DNA of 16,275 nucleotides from Nanobdellota archaeon (GCA_018812465.1 JAHJCS010000198.1:1-16275); one strand, 5' to 3'; shown: positions 1 through 5,836, numbered from the stretch's first letter. A program made the numbers and translations. The notes: generated from the sequence alone by a model not told the origin.

Positions 1-300
1 CACTGAGATTCCATCCAGCAAGTTCTCGCCAGGGTCGACGTTGATGTAATTATTATTACTGTCAGTAGCTTCCAGTCCGAGCCAGGTGTGGAACACAATA
101 ACATCATACCAAGTGACTTTGTCGTGCCCGAGATTCTTGGCCACCTGCTTGGCGCCGGTGTAGGTGATGCACAAGGGGATCACAAAGAAGGGGGTGATGG
201 CTGAGATAAGGATCATGATGATTGTGCCCCAGCGGTCACCTTTCTGGTTATTGTGCTCCTTTGTTTCATTCTTTTCCCACGCGGTTTTGTACTTTTTCAT
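1..300 (-). CDS. Small membrane protein, 3' end outside the window
   Basis: The reading frame opens at ATG 298-300 and stays open for 100 codons to the left edge, so the C-terminus is missing. The start is set by GAAAGGAG six bases upstream. The N-terminus (residues 1-24) is polar and Lys/Glu/Asn rich. Residues about 25-49 form one clear transmembrane segment (TIIMILISAITPFFVIPLCI), followed by KQVAKNLGHDKVTWYD and an Asn/Asp-rich stretch (TDSNNNYINVD). I do not recognise the family and no catalytic motif is visible. It is the last gene seen in the minus-strand series of SD-led small genes. It is separated from the upstream gene by over 450 bp that carries two inverted-repeat structures (434-544 and 663-725), the nearer of which may lie in its leader. 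The frame and SD make it a likely real gene. Its role is unknown. Confidence 0.7.
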   Translation of the reverse strand, partial: MKKYKTAWEKNETKEHNNQKGDRWGTIIMILISAITPFFVIPLCITYTGAKQVAKNLGHDKVTWYDVIVFHTWLGLEATDSNNNYINVDPGENLLDGISV

Positions 301-433
301 TACATTCTCCTTTCATGGTCTGTTCCCTCTAGGGGCTTATGGTTTGTTGTTGAGTTACACATTTCTATCCTATTGTTTCTGTTCTTGTTCTGTTCTCTTT
401 ATCTTAAACCTGTAGAGCAGGATAATTCCATGG

Positions 434-544
434 AGCAGGCTGCGCACTGAACTGGACAGAGTTTTGTTTGTGTTTTTTATTACGGGGATTCTAAATCACA
501 TTTAGCCATCTATCTGTGCGCAGCCTGCTTCTTCCCCTGTCCAG
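434..544. other. Inverted repeats in pseudoknot order (A-B-A'-B')
   Basis: A 14-bp perfect stem pairs 434-447 (AGCAGGCTGCGCAC) with 516-529. A second 8-bp perfect stem pairs 452-459 (CTGGACAG) with 537-544 (CTGTCCAG). The arms interleave, so both together make an H-type pseudoknot. A local hairpin, CTAAAT-cac-ATTTAG (491-505), sits inside. No U-tract follows on either strand, so it does not look like a simple terminator. It lies in the 300-756 stretch, which has no supported gene, and would be in the 5' leader of the gene starting at 300 if transcribed on the minus strand. That it is an RNA structure is inference. Confidence 0.6.
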
Positions 545-653
545 ATTGTTTAGTGGTGTTTCTTGTTTAGGTCTGTATAGTAGTGACACCATTACAAGCT
601 ACAAAAAAAAGTAAAGCAGAATGTTGCAGCTTCTGATGATAGCACTTATTGTA

Positions 654-725
654 TAAAAGAAAGGGCCGGACCACTATGATAATCTCGACAGTGTTACCCA
701 GAGATATCAGTGAGTGGCCCGGCCC
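654..725 (-). terminator. Stem-loop followed by T-rich tract on the minus strand
   Basis: Arms 663-675 and 713-725 (GGGCCGG/CCGGCCC plus CCACT/AGTGG) form 12 of 13 pairs with one A-C mismatch. An inner bulged stem pairs 678-686 with 701-708. Read on the minus strand, the stem is followed at once by TTTCTTTTAT, as in an intrinsic terminator. It lies about 30 bases beyond the stop of the 24-codon gene at 757-831, a sensible place for its 3' end. The loop is much longer than in usual terminators. Confidence 0.5.
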
Positions 726-756
726 AATTCCTAGCGCTTCACGCGATCATCTTGCA

Positions 757-831
757 TTAACGCCCGGCCTTGTTCTTCGAATTCCGATGTTTCTTCCTGC
801 GCCTTTTGGGCCATGCCTTCTTTGTCGCCAT
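757..831 (-). CDS. 24-residue strongly basic micropeptide
   Basis: ATG at 829-831 is preceded on the minus strand by GGAAGGAAGGTGGATT, an SD-like purine run, and the frame closes with TAA at 757-759. The product MATKKAWPKRRRKKHRNSKN followed by KAGR has 13 Lys/Arg among 24 residues and one Trp. That composition suits binding of RNA, DNA or an acidic partner and recalls tiny basic ribosomal proteins, but I cannot assign it to one. A longer frame (747-938, GTG start) overlaps it in another phase but has no SD, so I prefer this short one. A terminator-like stem-loop follows about 30 bases downstream. Function is unknown. Confidence 0.45.
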   Translation of the reverse strand: MATKKAWPKRRRKKHRNSKNKAGR

Positions 832-924
832 AATCCACCTTCCTTCCGGTTTTCCTGACTGCATGCGAACATTCGCTGCAATCTGTTGAGTACGTTTTCT
901 TCGTCTTTCTTTAGTTTTCTTGCC

Positions 925-1005
925 TTAGCGCTTCCCACCTGTCAAAGAGGAATTGCTACTTGGGCCAGATCCCTGTGAGCCAGAATCCAGTTTGCCCTGC
1001 TTGAT
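925..1005 (-). CDS. Possible Ser/Gly-rich 26-residue peptide lacking a normal start codon
   Basis: A perfect AAAGGAGG lies at 1008-1015 (minus strand), yet no ATG, GTG or TTG lies within 12 bases after it. The frame from ATC at 1003-1005 reads IKQGKLDSGSQGSGPSSNSS then LTGGKR and TAA. The composition resembles the tail of the neighbouring 48-residue protein. Either a non-AUG codon is used, the SD has another role, or the gene is a decayed remnant. The SD is directly visible. Translation is speculative. Confidence 0.2.
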   Translation of the reverse strand: MKQGKLDSGSQGSGPSSNSSLTGGKR

Positions 1006-1047
1006 ATCCTCCTTTCCGGGCAATTATTGCAGTCCACTCATCTCCAT

Positions 1048-1194
1048 CTAACCGCTTCCCCTGCCAGTAGTCTTGTGCGTTTTGTCCTGGCCAGGTTGTT
1101 CAGATTGATCAGGTTTCTCCGGAGAGCTTTCAGTCGCTCCTCGGCGAGAAGGGGGAGATGAATGACGTCCCTGAGAGTTGTCTCCTCTTGCCAT
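1048..1194 (-). CDS. 48-residue hydrophilic, probably disordered protein
   Basis: The start at ATG 1192-1194 is fixed by AAAGGAG followed by TTTAT. An in-frame extension to 1275 exists but ignores this SD. The protein begins MARGDNSQGRHSSPPSRRGA and ends in KTTGRGSG. It is rich in Ser, Gly, Arg, Pro and Gln, with no hydrophobic core, so it is probably intrinsically disordered. No family is recognised. The gene lies between a long inverted repeat on its 5' side (1225-1297) and the ATG-less SD unit on its 3' side, as part of the minus-strand small-gene series. It could be a nucleic-acid-associated or structural accessory protein, but nothing in the sequence shows this. Confidence 0.55.
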   Translation of the reverse strand: MARGDNSQGRHSSPPSRRGATESSPEKPDQSEQPGQDKTHKTTGRGSG

Positions 1195-1224
1195 ATAAAC
1201 TCCTTTCATCAGAGAATTATAATT

Positions 1225-1297
1225 GGCAGGGCCATGCGCTGAACAAGTATAATGGTGAGACTTGAAATAGATCATATTAAGTGCGCATGACCCTGCC
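1225..1297. other. Long imperfect inverted repeat
   Basis: Arms 1225-1239 (GGCAGGGCCATGCGC) and 1283-1297 pair over 14 of 15 positions, with a single C-A mismatch (1232/1290). An inner hairpin, CAAGT/ACTTG, pairs 1244-1248 with 1260-1264. It fills the gap between the gene starting at 1194 and the next upstream gene, and has no U-tract. Confidence 0.55.
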
Positions 1298-1322
1298 TAG
1301 CGTCCCCTCAGCTCCAATCAAA

Positions 1323-1364
1323 TGGACAGCAGGATCGATATCCTTAGGCAGGACTGTCCAGGAT
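1323..1364. other. Hairpin with two alternative partners for one arm
   Basis: TGGACAG (1323-1329) pairs with CTGTCCA (1354-1360). Inside it AGGAT (1331-1335) pairs with ATCCT (1340-1344). A second AGGAT copy at 1360-1364 could capture the same ATCCT, so two folds compete. It lies just beyond the stop codon at 1372. Confidence 0.4.
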
Positions 1365-1371
1365 TAAAGAT

Positions 1372-1767
1372 TTAGGGAGAGATGCCGGCTGGTTTTTGTT
1401 TCATGCTGCGAGGAGGCGATTTCAGCTCTTCGTTCTCGTTCACCTTGCCAATGGGGTAACCTTCCTTCCGGAAAATCAGCTCGAGTCTGAGCTTCCGCTT
1501 CTTGGTGTCGTCATCATCGTCAGGTCCGAAAGTGAGGACAGCCTTCACCATCTCGATGACAGGGTTACTCCTGCAACCGGTCCTGCTGCTGGCAAGCCCG
1601 TGATTGCAGCACCTGCAGGTTTCCCCTCTGCGTCCGGCGTGGTTCATCAGAAGAGTGGCCACCTTAAACGCATCATCGGTGTAGTTATCGGTCGGATTTT
1701 TCCCACCGAGCAGACTGCACGTGAACGTCTTCATCGCTCCGCTTCCTTTATCTTCCAGCTTCATCAC
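1372..1767 (-). CDS. Uncharacterised Cys-containing protein, 131 residues
   Basis: The frame begins at GTG 1765-1767 or the adjacent ATG 1762-1764, behind TAAGGAGGCGA. It is the longest product of the Cys-rich group. Visible features are MKTFTCSLLGGKNPTDNY near the N-terminus, a Cys cluster CRCCNHG at about residues 51-57 with a further Cys near 65, an acidic run FGPDDDDDTKKRK (about 90-100) and a beta-like LRLELIFRKEGYPIGKV. The Cys/His cluster could bind metal, but the spacing does not match a finger I know. The MKTFTCSLLGGKNPTDN opening recalls nothing definite. Its start lies inside the 3' end of the upstream gene (overlap of 20 bases), so translation of the two is probably coupled. Confidence 0.6.
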   Translation of the reverse strand: MMKLEDKGSGAMKTFTCSLLGGKNPTDNYTDDAFKVATLLMNHAGRRGETCRCCNHGLASSRTGCRSNPVIEMVKAVLTFGPDDDDDTKKRKLRLELIFRKEGYPIGKVNENEELKSPPRSMKQKPAGISP

Positions 1768-1957
1768 TCGCCTCCTTAGAAATCAATGTCATGTGCCCTG
1801 CACAAGCTGTGCACATATAGTTAGTGCAGGGATCCCGATCTTTTGTTACCGAGGCTTTGGCAGCTATCTCTTCAGGAGTTGCGAACATCTCCATTGAGAA
1901 ACAGCTGATTCTTGCCTCACCCCTTTCCTTTCCGCTTTCCGCTTGTTCGCCAGGCAT
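1748..1957 (-). CDS. 69-residue protein with CX4CX2CX2H cluster
   Basis: ATG 1955-1957 follows the stop codon of the upstream gene by three bases (TAG GTC ATG), with GGGGGTGTAGGTC as a moderate SD. The product is polar. Near its C-terminus it carries CTNYMCTACAGH (about residues 44-55), a C-X4-C-X2-C-X2-H arrangement that could hold one zinc or iron ion. The gene overlaps the downstream start at 1767 by 20 bases. Tight packing on both sides argues for an operon 2260 to 1372. I do not recognise the family. A role as a small metal-binding or nucleic-acid-binding accessory factor is inference. Confidence 0.55.
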   Translation of the reverse strand: MPGEQAESGKERGEARISCFSMEMFATPEEIAAKASVTKDRDPCTNYMCTACAGHMTLISKEASDEAGR

Positions 1958-1960
1958 GAC

Positions 1961-2260
1961 CTACACCCCCAAAGTCGGGAGAGTTTTACCTCCTGGCGGC
2001 TGAGGGATAACTAAGAGTTCCCCTGGTTTCTGGTTCGCTGCACGCTTCGCTTCCAGCGCCTTGGCCGCAAGTTCCCTGGCCTGTTCTTTCTCCAGAGCCA
2101 AAGCCTTGCAGTCATTGTAGTTGGAGCATTTTGTGCACCGCGTGTCTCCATCGTCGCATCCCTGCGCAGCCTGTGCAAGATAGATCTTGGAGCTGCTAGT
2201 GCTTTTCATGCAGCGAATCCGTTTCCGAGGTTTTACGTTTCCTACCTTTTTTCGTGACAT
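1961..2260 (-). CDS. 99-residue basic protein with CX6CX2CX5C cluster
   Basis: An in-frame ATG at 2267-2269 sits immediately after the SD AAGGAG with no spacer. The next ATG (2258-2260) has eight bases of spacing, so I choose the latter. The N-terminus is basic (MSRKKVGNVKPRKRIRC). Residues 35-51 hold CDDGDTRCTKCSNYNDC, a C-X6-C-X2-C-X5-C set suited to a zinc knuckle. Residues 55-78 form an Ala/Glu/Lys helix, and the tail is Pro/Gly rich (VIPQPPGGKTLP). It is the first gene of the close-packed trio 2260-1372. The overall look is that of a small nucleic-acid-binding protein, by composition only. Confidence 0.6.
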   Translation of the reverse strand: MSRKKVGNVKPRKRIRCMKSTSSSKIYLAQAAQGCDDGDTRCTKCSNYNDCKALALEKEQARELAAKALEAKRAANQKPGELLVIPQPPGGKTLPTLGV

Positions 2261-2317
2261 TTGTTCCATCTCCTTGTTTCAATTTCGAGCAGTCAAAAGA
2301 CTTATCCGCTTACTGCT

Positions 2318-2449
2318 TTACCTGAAGATGGACCACCAGTCACTGTTTTGGTAAGACCAGCGCCTGACACTGTCTGCCGAGGAGATGAAAATCGGTCTTT
2401 GGTATTCTCCTGGCAGCATAATGCAGACGCACCAATAGATGTACCTCAT
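2318..2449 (-). CDS. 43-residue Trp/Tyr/Arg-rich small protein
   Basis: ATG 2447-2449 lies six bases after AAGGAGG, an excellent SD, and the frame ends with TAA at 2318-2320. The protein MRYIYWCVCIMLPGEYQRPI continues through a Ser/Arg-rich part to SDWWSIFR. It has five Trp and three Tyr in 43 residues, one CVC pair and a short hydrophobic N-terminus that may touch a membrane. It is unlike its Cys-rich neighbours. The coding stretch itself contains inverted repeats (CCAAT/ATTGG; CTGCC/GGCAG). No family is recognised. The SD is the main evidence that it is real. Confidence 0.5.
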   Translation of the reverse strand: MRYIYWCVCIMLPGEYQRPIFISSADSVRRWSYQNSDWWSIFR

Positions 2450-2532
2450 TGGCATCCTCCTTGTTAGTTGTTGAACCTATAAACACATTTTATGAAAATC
2501 AGCTCAGGACCAGCCAACCTAAGCTGTAATAT

Positions 2533-2633
2533 TTGAGGGGATCCTGCTGGAAGGCCATGAGTGAAAAGATTCCAGGATACAAAAAGAATCCGGAGGAGAC
2601 ATGGTATCCGGCAGGAGACAGGGTTCCCCTCAA
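2533..2633. other. 19-bp two-part inverted repeat at a gene end
   Basis: TTGAGGGGA (2533-2541) pairs with TCCCCTCAA (2625-2633). TCCTGCTGGA (2542-2551) pairs with TCCGGCAGGA (2607-2616) with one G-T wobble. The 3' arm contains the stop codon of the gene 2630-2899, so the structure is the 3' end of that gene on the minus strand. There is no U-tract. It may stabilise or process the 3' end. Confidence 0.55.
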
Positions 2634-2899
2634 GCTTTGACAGCCTGCCTGATATCCCTGATAAACCGGTAGGTTGTGGAACATGCAGGCGAGCAGAATC
2701 TCTCAATTCCAGACCCAAGATGCAGCTCAGGAAGTCTTCCTCCGCAGTGGCTGCAATGAGTCTCCCACCATTCCTGGTAGATATTGCTGGGAAGTTTCAC
2801 CAGGGCCCGCTTCACAGTTATCATAAGATAACAGAGAAGAACTCCGAGAATTGACAGCACAACAACAACCTGTACCGCATGAGCTCCGCTATGAATCAT
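2630..2899 (-). CDS. Membrane-anchored FCS-type zinc-finger protein
   Basis: ATG 2897-2899 follows AAGGAGAGATGAG (spacing seven). Residues about 8-28 are a transmembrane helix (AVQVVVVLSILGVLLCYLMI). The rest is expected in the cytoplasm. It holds HCSHCGGRL (Cys49, Cys52) and FCSPACSTTYRF (Cys69, Cys73), i.e. CX2C...FCSxxCxxxYRF. This resembles FCS/TRASH-type treble-clef zinc fingers, which usually mediate protein contact or metal sensing. Its SD lies within the last codons of the upstream gene (stop at 2901-2903), so the two are co-transcribed and probably translationally coupled. A strong inverted repeat overlaps its stop. Partner and role are unknown. Confidence 0.65.
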   Translation of the reverse strand: MIHSGAHAVQVVVVLSILGVLLCYLMITVKRALVKLPSNIYQEWWETHCSHCGGRLPELHLGSGIERFCSPACSTTYRFIRDIRQAVKA

Positions 2900-2900
2900 C

Positions 2901-3092
2901 TCATCTCTCCTTCCGCATCAGCGTATCGCGCAGTTTTCCTTCGCGGTCATGCTTGCCAGTGTCATCGCAGGCACAGCAGTCACCGCACTCGAGAGATCCT
3001 TTGAGGTTCTCGCGGGCATACTTTCTGTCAATCCAGTTGCTTGATGTGTATTTGCCCGCAACCTTACACACAACAAAGTCATTCATGTTCAC
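2901..3092 (-). CDS. 63-residue Cys-cluster protein
   Basis: Two ATGs, 3090-3092 and 3084-3086, follow GGAGGTGAAC. SD spacing (four versus ten) does not decide between them. The product begins MNMNDFVVCKVAGKYTSS, has a WIDRKYARENLKG segment and then a compact cluster CGDCCACDDTGKHD (Cys36, 39, 40, 42, His48), with Cys9 near the N-terminus. Four to five thiols within seven residues suggest metal binding, such as zinc or an iron-sulfur centre, although no known ligand spacing is matched. The gene abuts the membrane-anchored zinc-finger gene downstream and shares its operon. Function is not recognised. Confidence 0.6.
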   Translation of the reverse strand: MNMNDFVVCKVAGKYTSSNWIDRKYARENLKGSLECGDCCACDDTGKHDREGKLRDTLMRKER

Positions 3093-3172
3093 CTCCGCTT
3101 TTGAGCCTCAGCCAAGAACACCAATATCTCAACTGCAGATGCCAGTTGGCAGGTGCAGATAAACTGAAGAAG

Positions 3173-3288
3173 TGGCAGGCGCCCCAAGAAGATACCCAGT
3201 CAGATGTATTTATTTCCGCTCAACATCTGATAACCTCCAGGTTTCCACTAAGTTGCTGGGCGCCTGCCAGAGGAATGTCGCTTATCTT
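3173..3288. other. 12-bp inverted repeat enclosing a hairpin, with possible pseudoknot
   Basis: TGGCAGGCGCCC (3173-3184) pairs perfectly with 3258-3269. TCAGATGT (3200-3207) pairs perfectly with ACATCTGA (3223-3230) inside it. AAGATA (3189-3194) can also pair with TATCTT (3283-3288), giving the A-B-hairpin-A'-B' order seen at 434-544 and 5837-5942. The last 6-bp AT-rich helix could be chance. It lies between the genes at 2901-3092 and 3282-3383. Confidence 0.5.
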
Positions 3289-3383
3289 GCTGCGAATCTC
3301 AGGCCTGGCTGTCGCTTTCTGTGTCTGCGTTTGACAGGCCTTGGTTTCTTGCGGTCCTCATCTCTTGGATGAACCTTCGTGAT
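3282..3383 (-). CDS. 33-residue basic peptide behind a perfect SD but no AUG
   Basis: The minus strand reads AAAGGAGGTGGTTATCACG (3396-3378). Spacing rules would place the start at ATC (3381-3383) or ACG (3378-3380). The only normal codon, GTG 3387-3389, shares a base with the SD itself. The open frame ITKVHPRDEDRKKPRPVKRR then HRKRQPGLRFAAR ends at TAA 3282-3284. It is strongly Arg/Lys rich, as expected of a nucleic-acid-binding peptide, which supports coding. The stop lies next to the inverted repeat 3173-3269. The start codon is the doubtful point: non-AUG initiation, or GTG with a shifted SD register. Confidence 0.4.
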   Translation of the reverse strand: MTKVHPRDEDRKKPRPVKRRHRKRQPGLRFAAR

Positions 3384-3451
3384 AACCACCTCCTTTCTTT
3401 TGTTTTTGTTCAGGTCCAGGTCTTTTCTGCTTCAGCATCGGGGGGCGACGC

Positions 3452-3769
3452 TTAATCAATCCGTTTCACGCTTGGGAGAACCGTTATGCAGAACTGCTTA
3501 TCACTGAGGAAACACATGATGAGCGGTTCTCCGCACCTGCAACTGAGGTCAGCCGAGACAGCTTTCTTTTTCTTCAGCTGCCTGGAGACCAAAGTGAGGC
3601 GTTCAAAATTCCACTGGTTTGAATGGCTGCATGCTTCGCAGACAACTCCAAGAGGCATGCCCAAAGCCAGCTTCTGGAAATGCCTTTCCTCGAGACCGCA
3701 TCCTTGCCCTGAAAGAACCTCCTCATCTACGGGCAACTCCCTCTTTTTTCTTTTGTCAGCTTCCTTCAT
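3452..3769 (-). CDS. 105-residue zinc-ribbon-like protein
   Basis: ATG 3767-3769 lies seven bases after AAGGAG. The protein opens with a basic stretch (MKEADKRKKREL), has Cys24, then CEACSHSNQW (Cys44, Cys47), a basic LKKKKA run and SCRCGEP (Cys77, Cys79), with further Cys at 86 and 94. CX2C about 30 residues before CXC resembles a zinc ribbon of the kind found in small transcription- or RNA-associated proteins. The middle reads as beta strands. A 9-bp inverted repeat (GGAGAACCG / CGGTTCTCC) lies inside the 3' part of the gene. A 60-80 bp gap separates it from the basic peptide gene downstream. Confidence 0.65.
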   Translation of the reverse strand: MKEADKRKKRELPVDEEVLSGQGCGLEERHFQKLALGMPLGVVCEACSHSNQWNFERLTLVSRQLKKKKAVSADLSCRCGEPLIMCFLSDKQFCITVLPSVKRID

Positions 3770-3862
3770 TCATTCTCTCCTTTTCAGCTTCAGCTAAAAT
3801 CCTCTGCATCAGCTTTCGCATCAGCACCAACTCGCATCTATGTATAACACACCCCCAGTGTG

Positions 3863-3991
3863 TCACGCCAGTATGCCACGCCTGAAATCTTGACAAGATA
3901 CTTCAAGACAACTTGTTGTGTTGAAGCATCCTGCGAAAGTCTCAGAAAATAATAGAGGCTTGGCTCTCATGGAGCTCTCAGAACCTCTCAT
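3863..3991 (-). CDS. Doubtful 42-residue Cys-containing frame
   Basis: ATG 3989-3991 is preceded by AGGAGG, but 11 bases away, longer than elsewhere here. The frame reads MRGSESSMRAKPLLFSETFA and ends in CLEVSCQDFRRGILA, with three Cys. A TTG-started extension to 4063 has no SD. The coding part contains small palindromes (ATCTTGACAAGAT; CTTCAA/TTGAAG at 3901-3926). The stretch 3770-4226 otherwise holds no supported gene, so this is the only candidate there. I would not rely on it. Confidence 0.25.
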   Translation of the reverse strand: MRGSESSMRAKPLLFSETFAGCFNTTSCLEVSCQDFRRGILA

Positions 3992-4226
3992 CTTGGTGGC
4001 TGCCTCCTGTTTCTTGGACAAGCGCTTTCCAGAATCACTTCTTTCAGCGCAACGCAATGGCAATAGCCGAGCCGAACCGCTTCCATTCAGTTGCCTTCAG
4101 CTCTGAGTGAGCAGGAGGATGAACATTCGCGGCATAAGGAACTTGGAGATCAGTTTGATAAGAGCAATCTGTTCCTGGGCCGATTCTGTGTGGTCCAACT
4201 TTTACCAGGAGGCAGCCATAACTTGG

Positions 4227-4445
4227 CTAGATTTTCTCAGAACTTGTACCTTGCCCTGATTTCTTACCCCTGCCCCTTTCGAAAATGTGAGGTCCTTCGG
4301 CTCTGAATTCTGGACGCGCCCTCAACAATTCATCCATAGAGAAAGGCGCGCCTTCATCACCAAAGCCAAATCCCTTTTCTGATTTACTTCCTAGTTTTCC
4401 TACTACTACCTCTCCATCTCCGCTGTTGCTTTCCTTTTCCGCCAA
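4227..4445 (-). CDS. 72-residue hydrophilic Gly/Glu-rich protein, TTG start
   Basis: TTG at 4443-4445 sits seven bases after AAGGAG, the standard spacing for this region, so a TTG start is well supported. The protein starts MAEKESNSGDGEVVVGKLGS, contains an aromatic/Gly segment KGFGFGDEGAPFSMDELLRA and ends in GRGKKSGQGTSSEKI. It has no Cys and no membrane segment and is mostly polar. No family is recognised. It is the most upstream gene of the small-protein run, next to the large inverted-repeat region, and a second perfect SD without a frame lies about 85 bases upstream. Confidence 0.55.
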   Translation of the reverse strand: MAEKESNSGDGEVVVGKLGSKSEKGFGFGDEGAPFSMDELLRARPEFRAEGPHIFERGRGKKSGQGTSSEKI

Positions 4446-4528
4446 AATATTTCTCCTTGTGACCCGTGATGTTGATTGTTGATTTGTTATACTCTTTTGC
4501 CGCTTGTCTAGTTAGGTGGTTGGAATCA

Positions 4529-4536
4529 CCTCCTTT
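4529..4536 (-). promoter_or_regulatory. Perfect SD-like site without a usable frame
   Basis: On the minus strand AAAGGAGGTGATT is as complementary to a 16S rRNA 3' end as any SD here, but the following frame (GTG ATT CCA ACC ACC TAA) is only five codons and no other start lies within range. On the plus strand the same bases read GGAATCACCTCCTTTCA, resembling a 16S 3' tail. It could be a leader peptide site, a remnant, or bait for ribosomes. Confidence 0.3.
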
Positions 4537-4597
4537 CAGTTTAATGAGTGCGTAAGATATGATTTATCTGAACCTCATTGTGAGGATAGATTCCGAG

Positions 4598-4676
4598 GCG
4601 CTGGCGCACAACACAAGTTGGGATGCCGGTCAGCCTTATGAAATACGCCAGCGCACTCTGACCAGGGGTAGGTCAG
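4598..4676. other. Bistable pseudoknot-like element
   Basis: Arm A (4598-4606) pairs with A' (4646-4654). GGTCAG at 4628-4633 pairs with CTGACC at 4658-4663 across it, giving A-B-A'-B'. A second GGTCAG at 4671-4676 makes a local hairpin with the same CTGACC (loop AGGGGTA). The two pairings exclude each other, as in a switch. A also has a second partner at 4880-4889. Confidence 0.45.
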
Positions 4677-5601
4677 TTGAGGAAAGGGGCACAGGACAAA
4701 CTATTTCATCCCAGATTGGGAAATAATCAATAGGGGCCTCTCTGGTTGCAGGGGAATCCACAAGTGTGGATGTGTTTGGTCGCGAACTTAGCCAAAAGAC
4801 GTAACCGAATCCCAGAGAGGCCCCTGTCAATCAGCAGTATTGCTTTTTCAGAATGCAAGACTGCTGAATAATAATCAGAGCGCCAGCGCAGTTGGAGCGG
4901 TTGACTAGACCCTGCACTGACGCCTGTCAGGAAAGTGCTGAAGAGAAGGCATGAAAGCACAATCCTGAAACCCCAGCGATACCGTCGCTTAAACTATGTT
5001 AACCCCTAAGGGATTATTTCCGAGACCTCCCTGCCGGCACAGCCTAGGCTCTCAGGAAAAGCTTCCAGCACATTGGAAGGAGAGTAACCAATGCTACTTG
5101 GAGAGGAGGTCTCTTGGATGGCAACTGCTGCAGAAGAAGGATGCAGCAGCAGCGAAGAAGCTTAGCAGCTCAGAGGAGACTGCGGCGTCAGCCAACAGAA
5201 TGATTTCCAATCTATTGCTTACATTCCGCAGTCTCGTGCTGAACCGCCAAGGCAGGTCCAGAGTACGCTGAACAGGATCAGCGTTGTGAAGAGACTAAAT
5301 TTTGATTTGCTGTTCTCACCAAAAATTCTGCTGCTGGATGCATTTGTTTTCAGGCCCCTCTTCCCCTATCAGGTGAGTAGCAGACTTAAAGAGGGCAGGA
5401 GGAGCCTTACCTAAGTGGTTAACATGGCCGGGTACCTCGAATGGTTGAATGACAAACCATTGCAGCACATCTCCCCTATGAGATATACGCAACAAGGACC
5501 CTGCAACAGACTGACTGGGACGATGTCTCAGTCCGTGGAGCAGGCAAGACTTATGCTGGCGGATTGTGTTATGCTACCGCAGAGCTGCTTGCCTGACTCC
5601 T

Positions 5602-5622
5602 ACAGGTCTACACCTGTTTTTC
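5602..5622 (+). terminator. Short hairpin plus T-tract on the plus strand
   Basis: ACAGGT-ctac-ACCTGT (5602-5617) is followed directly by TTTTCTC. This has the form of a weak intrinsic terminator for plus-strand transcription and closes the inverted-repeat-rich stretch. No plus-strand protein gene precedes it, which is the reason to consider a plus-strand non-coding transcript. Confidence 0.4.
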
Positions 5623-5803
5623 TCAACTGTAATTTTACAGCGAGTTCTTGAGTCACAGTACTATGTCAGAGTCTTCTTTCTTGCCATGGCCCTCCTTCTG
5701 TCAGGTGATTTGTTGATTGATAGTTTTCCTGGAAAAGATCCTACTCAGGTGGTTGTTGGGTGTTGGTTATTTGCCTGTACTTGCCCGCTTGATCTATGAT
5801 AGT

Positions 5804-5834
5804 CAGTCTCTGAGATCACCTCAGGTCAGAGACT
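5804..5834. other. Perfect 10-bp hairpin
   Basis: CAGTCTCTGA (5804-5813) and TCAGAGACTG (5825-5834) pair perfectly around an 11-base loop. It lies about 140 bases beyond the stop of the PilT gene and next to the pseudoknot-like element 5837-5942. No T-run follows on either strand, so it is not a typical intrinsic terminator. Confidence 0.55.
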
Positions 5835-5836
5835 GT

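Larger units (their letters stand above)
4598..5622. ncRNA. About 1 kb of dense inverted repeats; candidate large structured RNA
   Basis: No convincing gene is seen from 4446 to 5976. This stretch is packed with paired arms: GCGCTGGCGC (4598-4607) with 4880-4889 (10 bp), or with CGCCAGCGC 4646-4654 (9 bp); 4732-4745 with 4812-4825 (14 bp, perfect); 4831-4838 with 4860-4867 (8 bp); 5022-5030 with 5105-5113 (9 bp); 5125-5131 with 5143-5149; 5176-5185 with 5226-5235 (10 bp); 5440-5446 with 5455-5461; 5513-5521 with 5525-5533; and 5537-5548 with 5588-5600. Inner hairpins within the 14-bp stem (ATCCAC/GTGGAT; TTTGG/CCAAA) make it multibranched. On the plus strand the last hairpin (5602-5617) is followed by TTTTTC, a possible terminator. 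Strand and promoter are uncertain. It recalls large ornate phage or plasmid RNAs only in style. Confidence 0.45.

Noticed and set aside
747..938. 63-residue minus-strand frame with GTG start
   Set aside because: No convincing SD. It overlaps in another phase the 24-codon gene, which has an SD.
2591..2673. Plus-strand frame after GGAGGAGAC at 2592-2600
   Set aside because: It is short, partly antisense to the supported zinc-finger gene and within its 3' inverted repeat.
5091..5165. Plus-strand 24-codon frame with AAGGAG eight bases upstream
   Set aside because: It lies in the stem-rich region, its SD is part of a hairpin arm, and the Ala/Ser/Glu product has no support. All other small genes here are on the minus strand.
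5415..5651. 78-residue plus-strand frame
   Set aside because: No SD or TATA, and it runs through several perfect hairpins, so it is probably chance openness.
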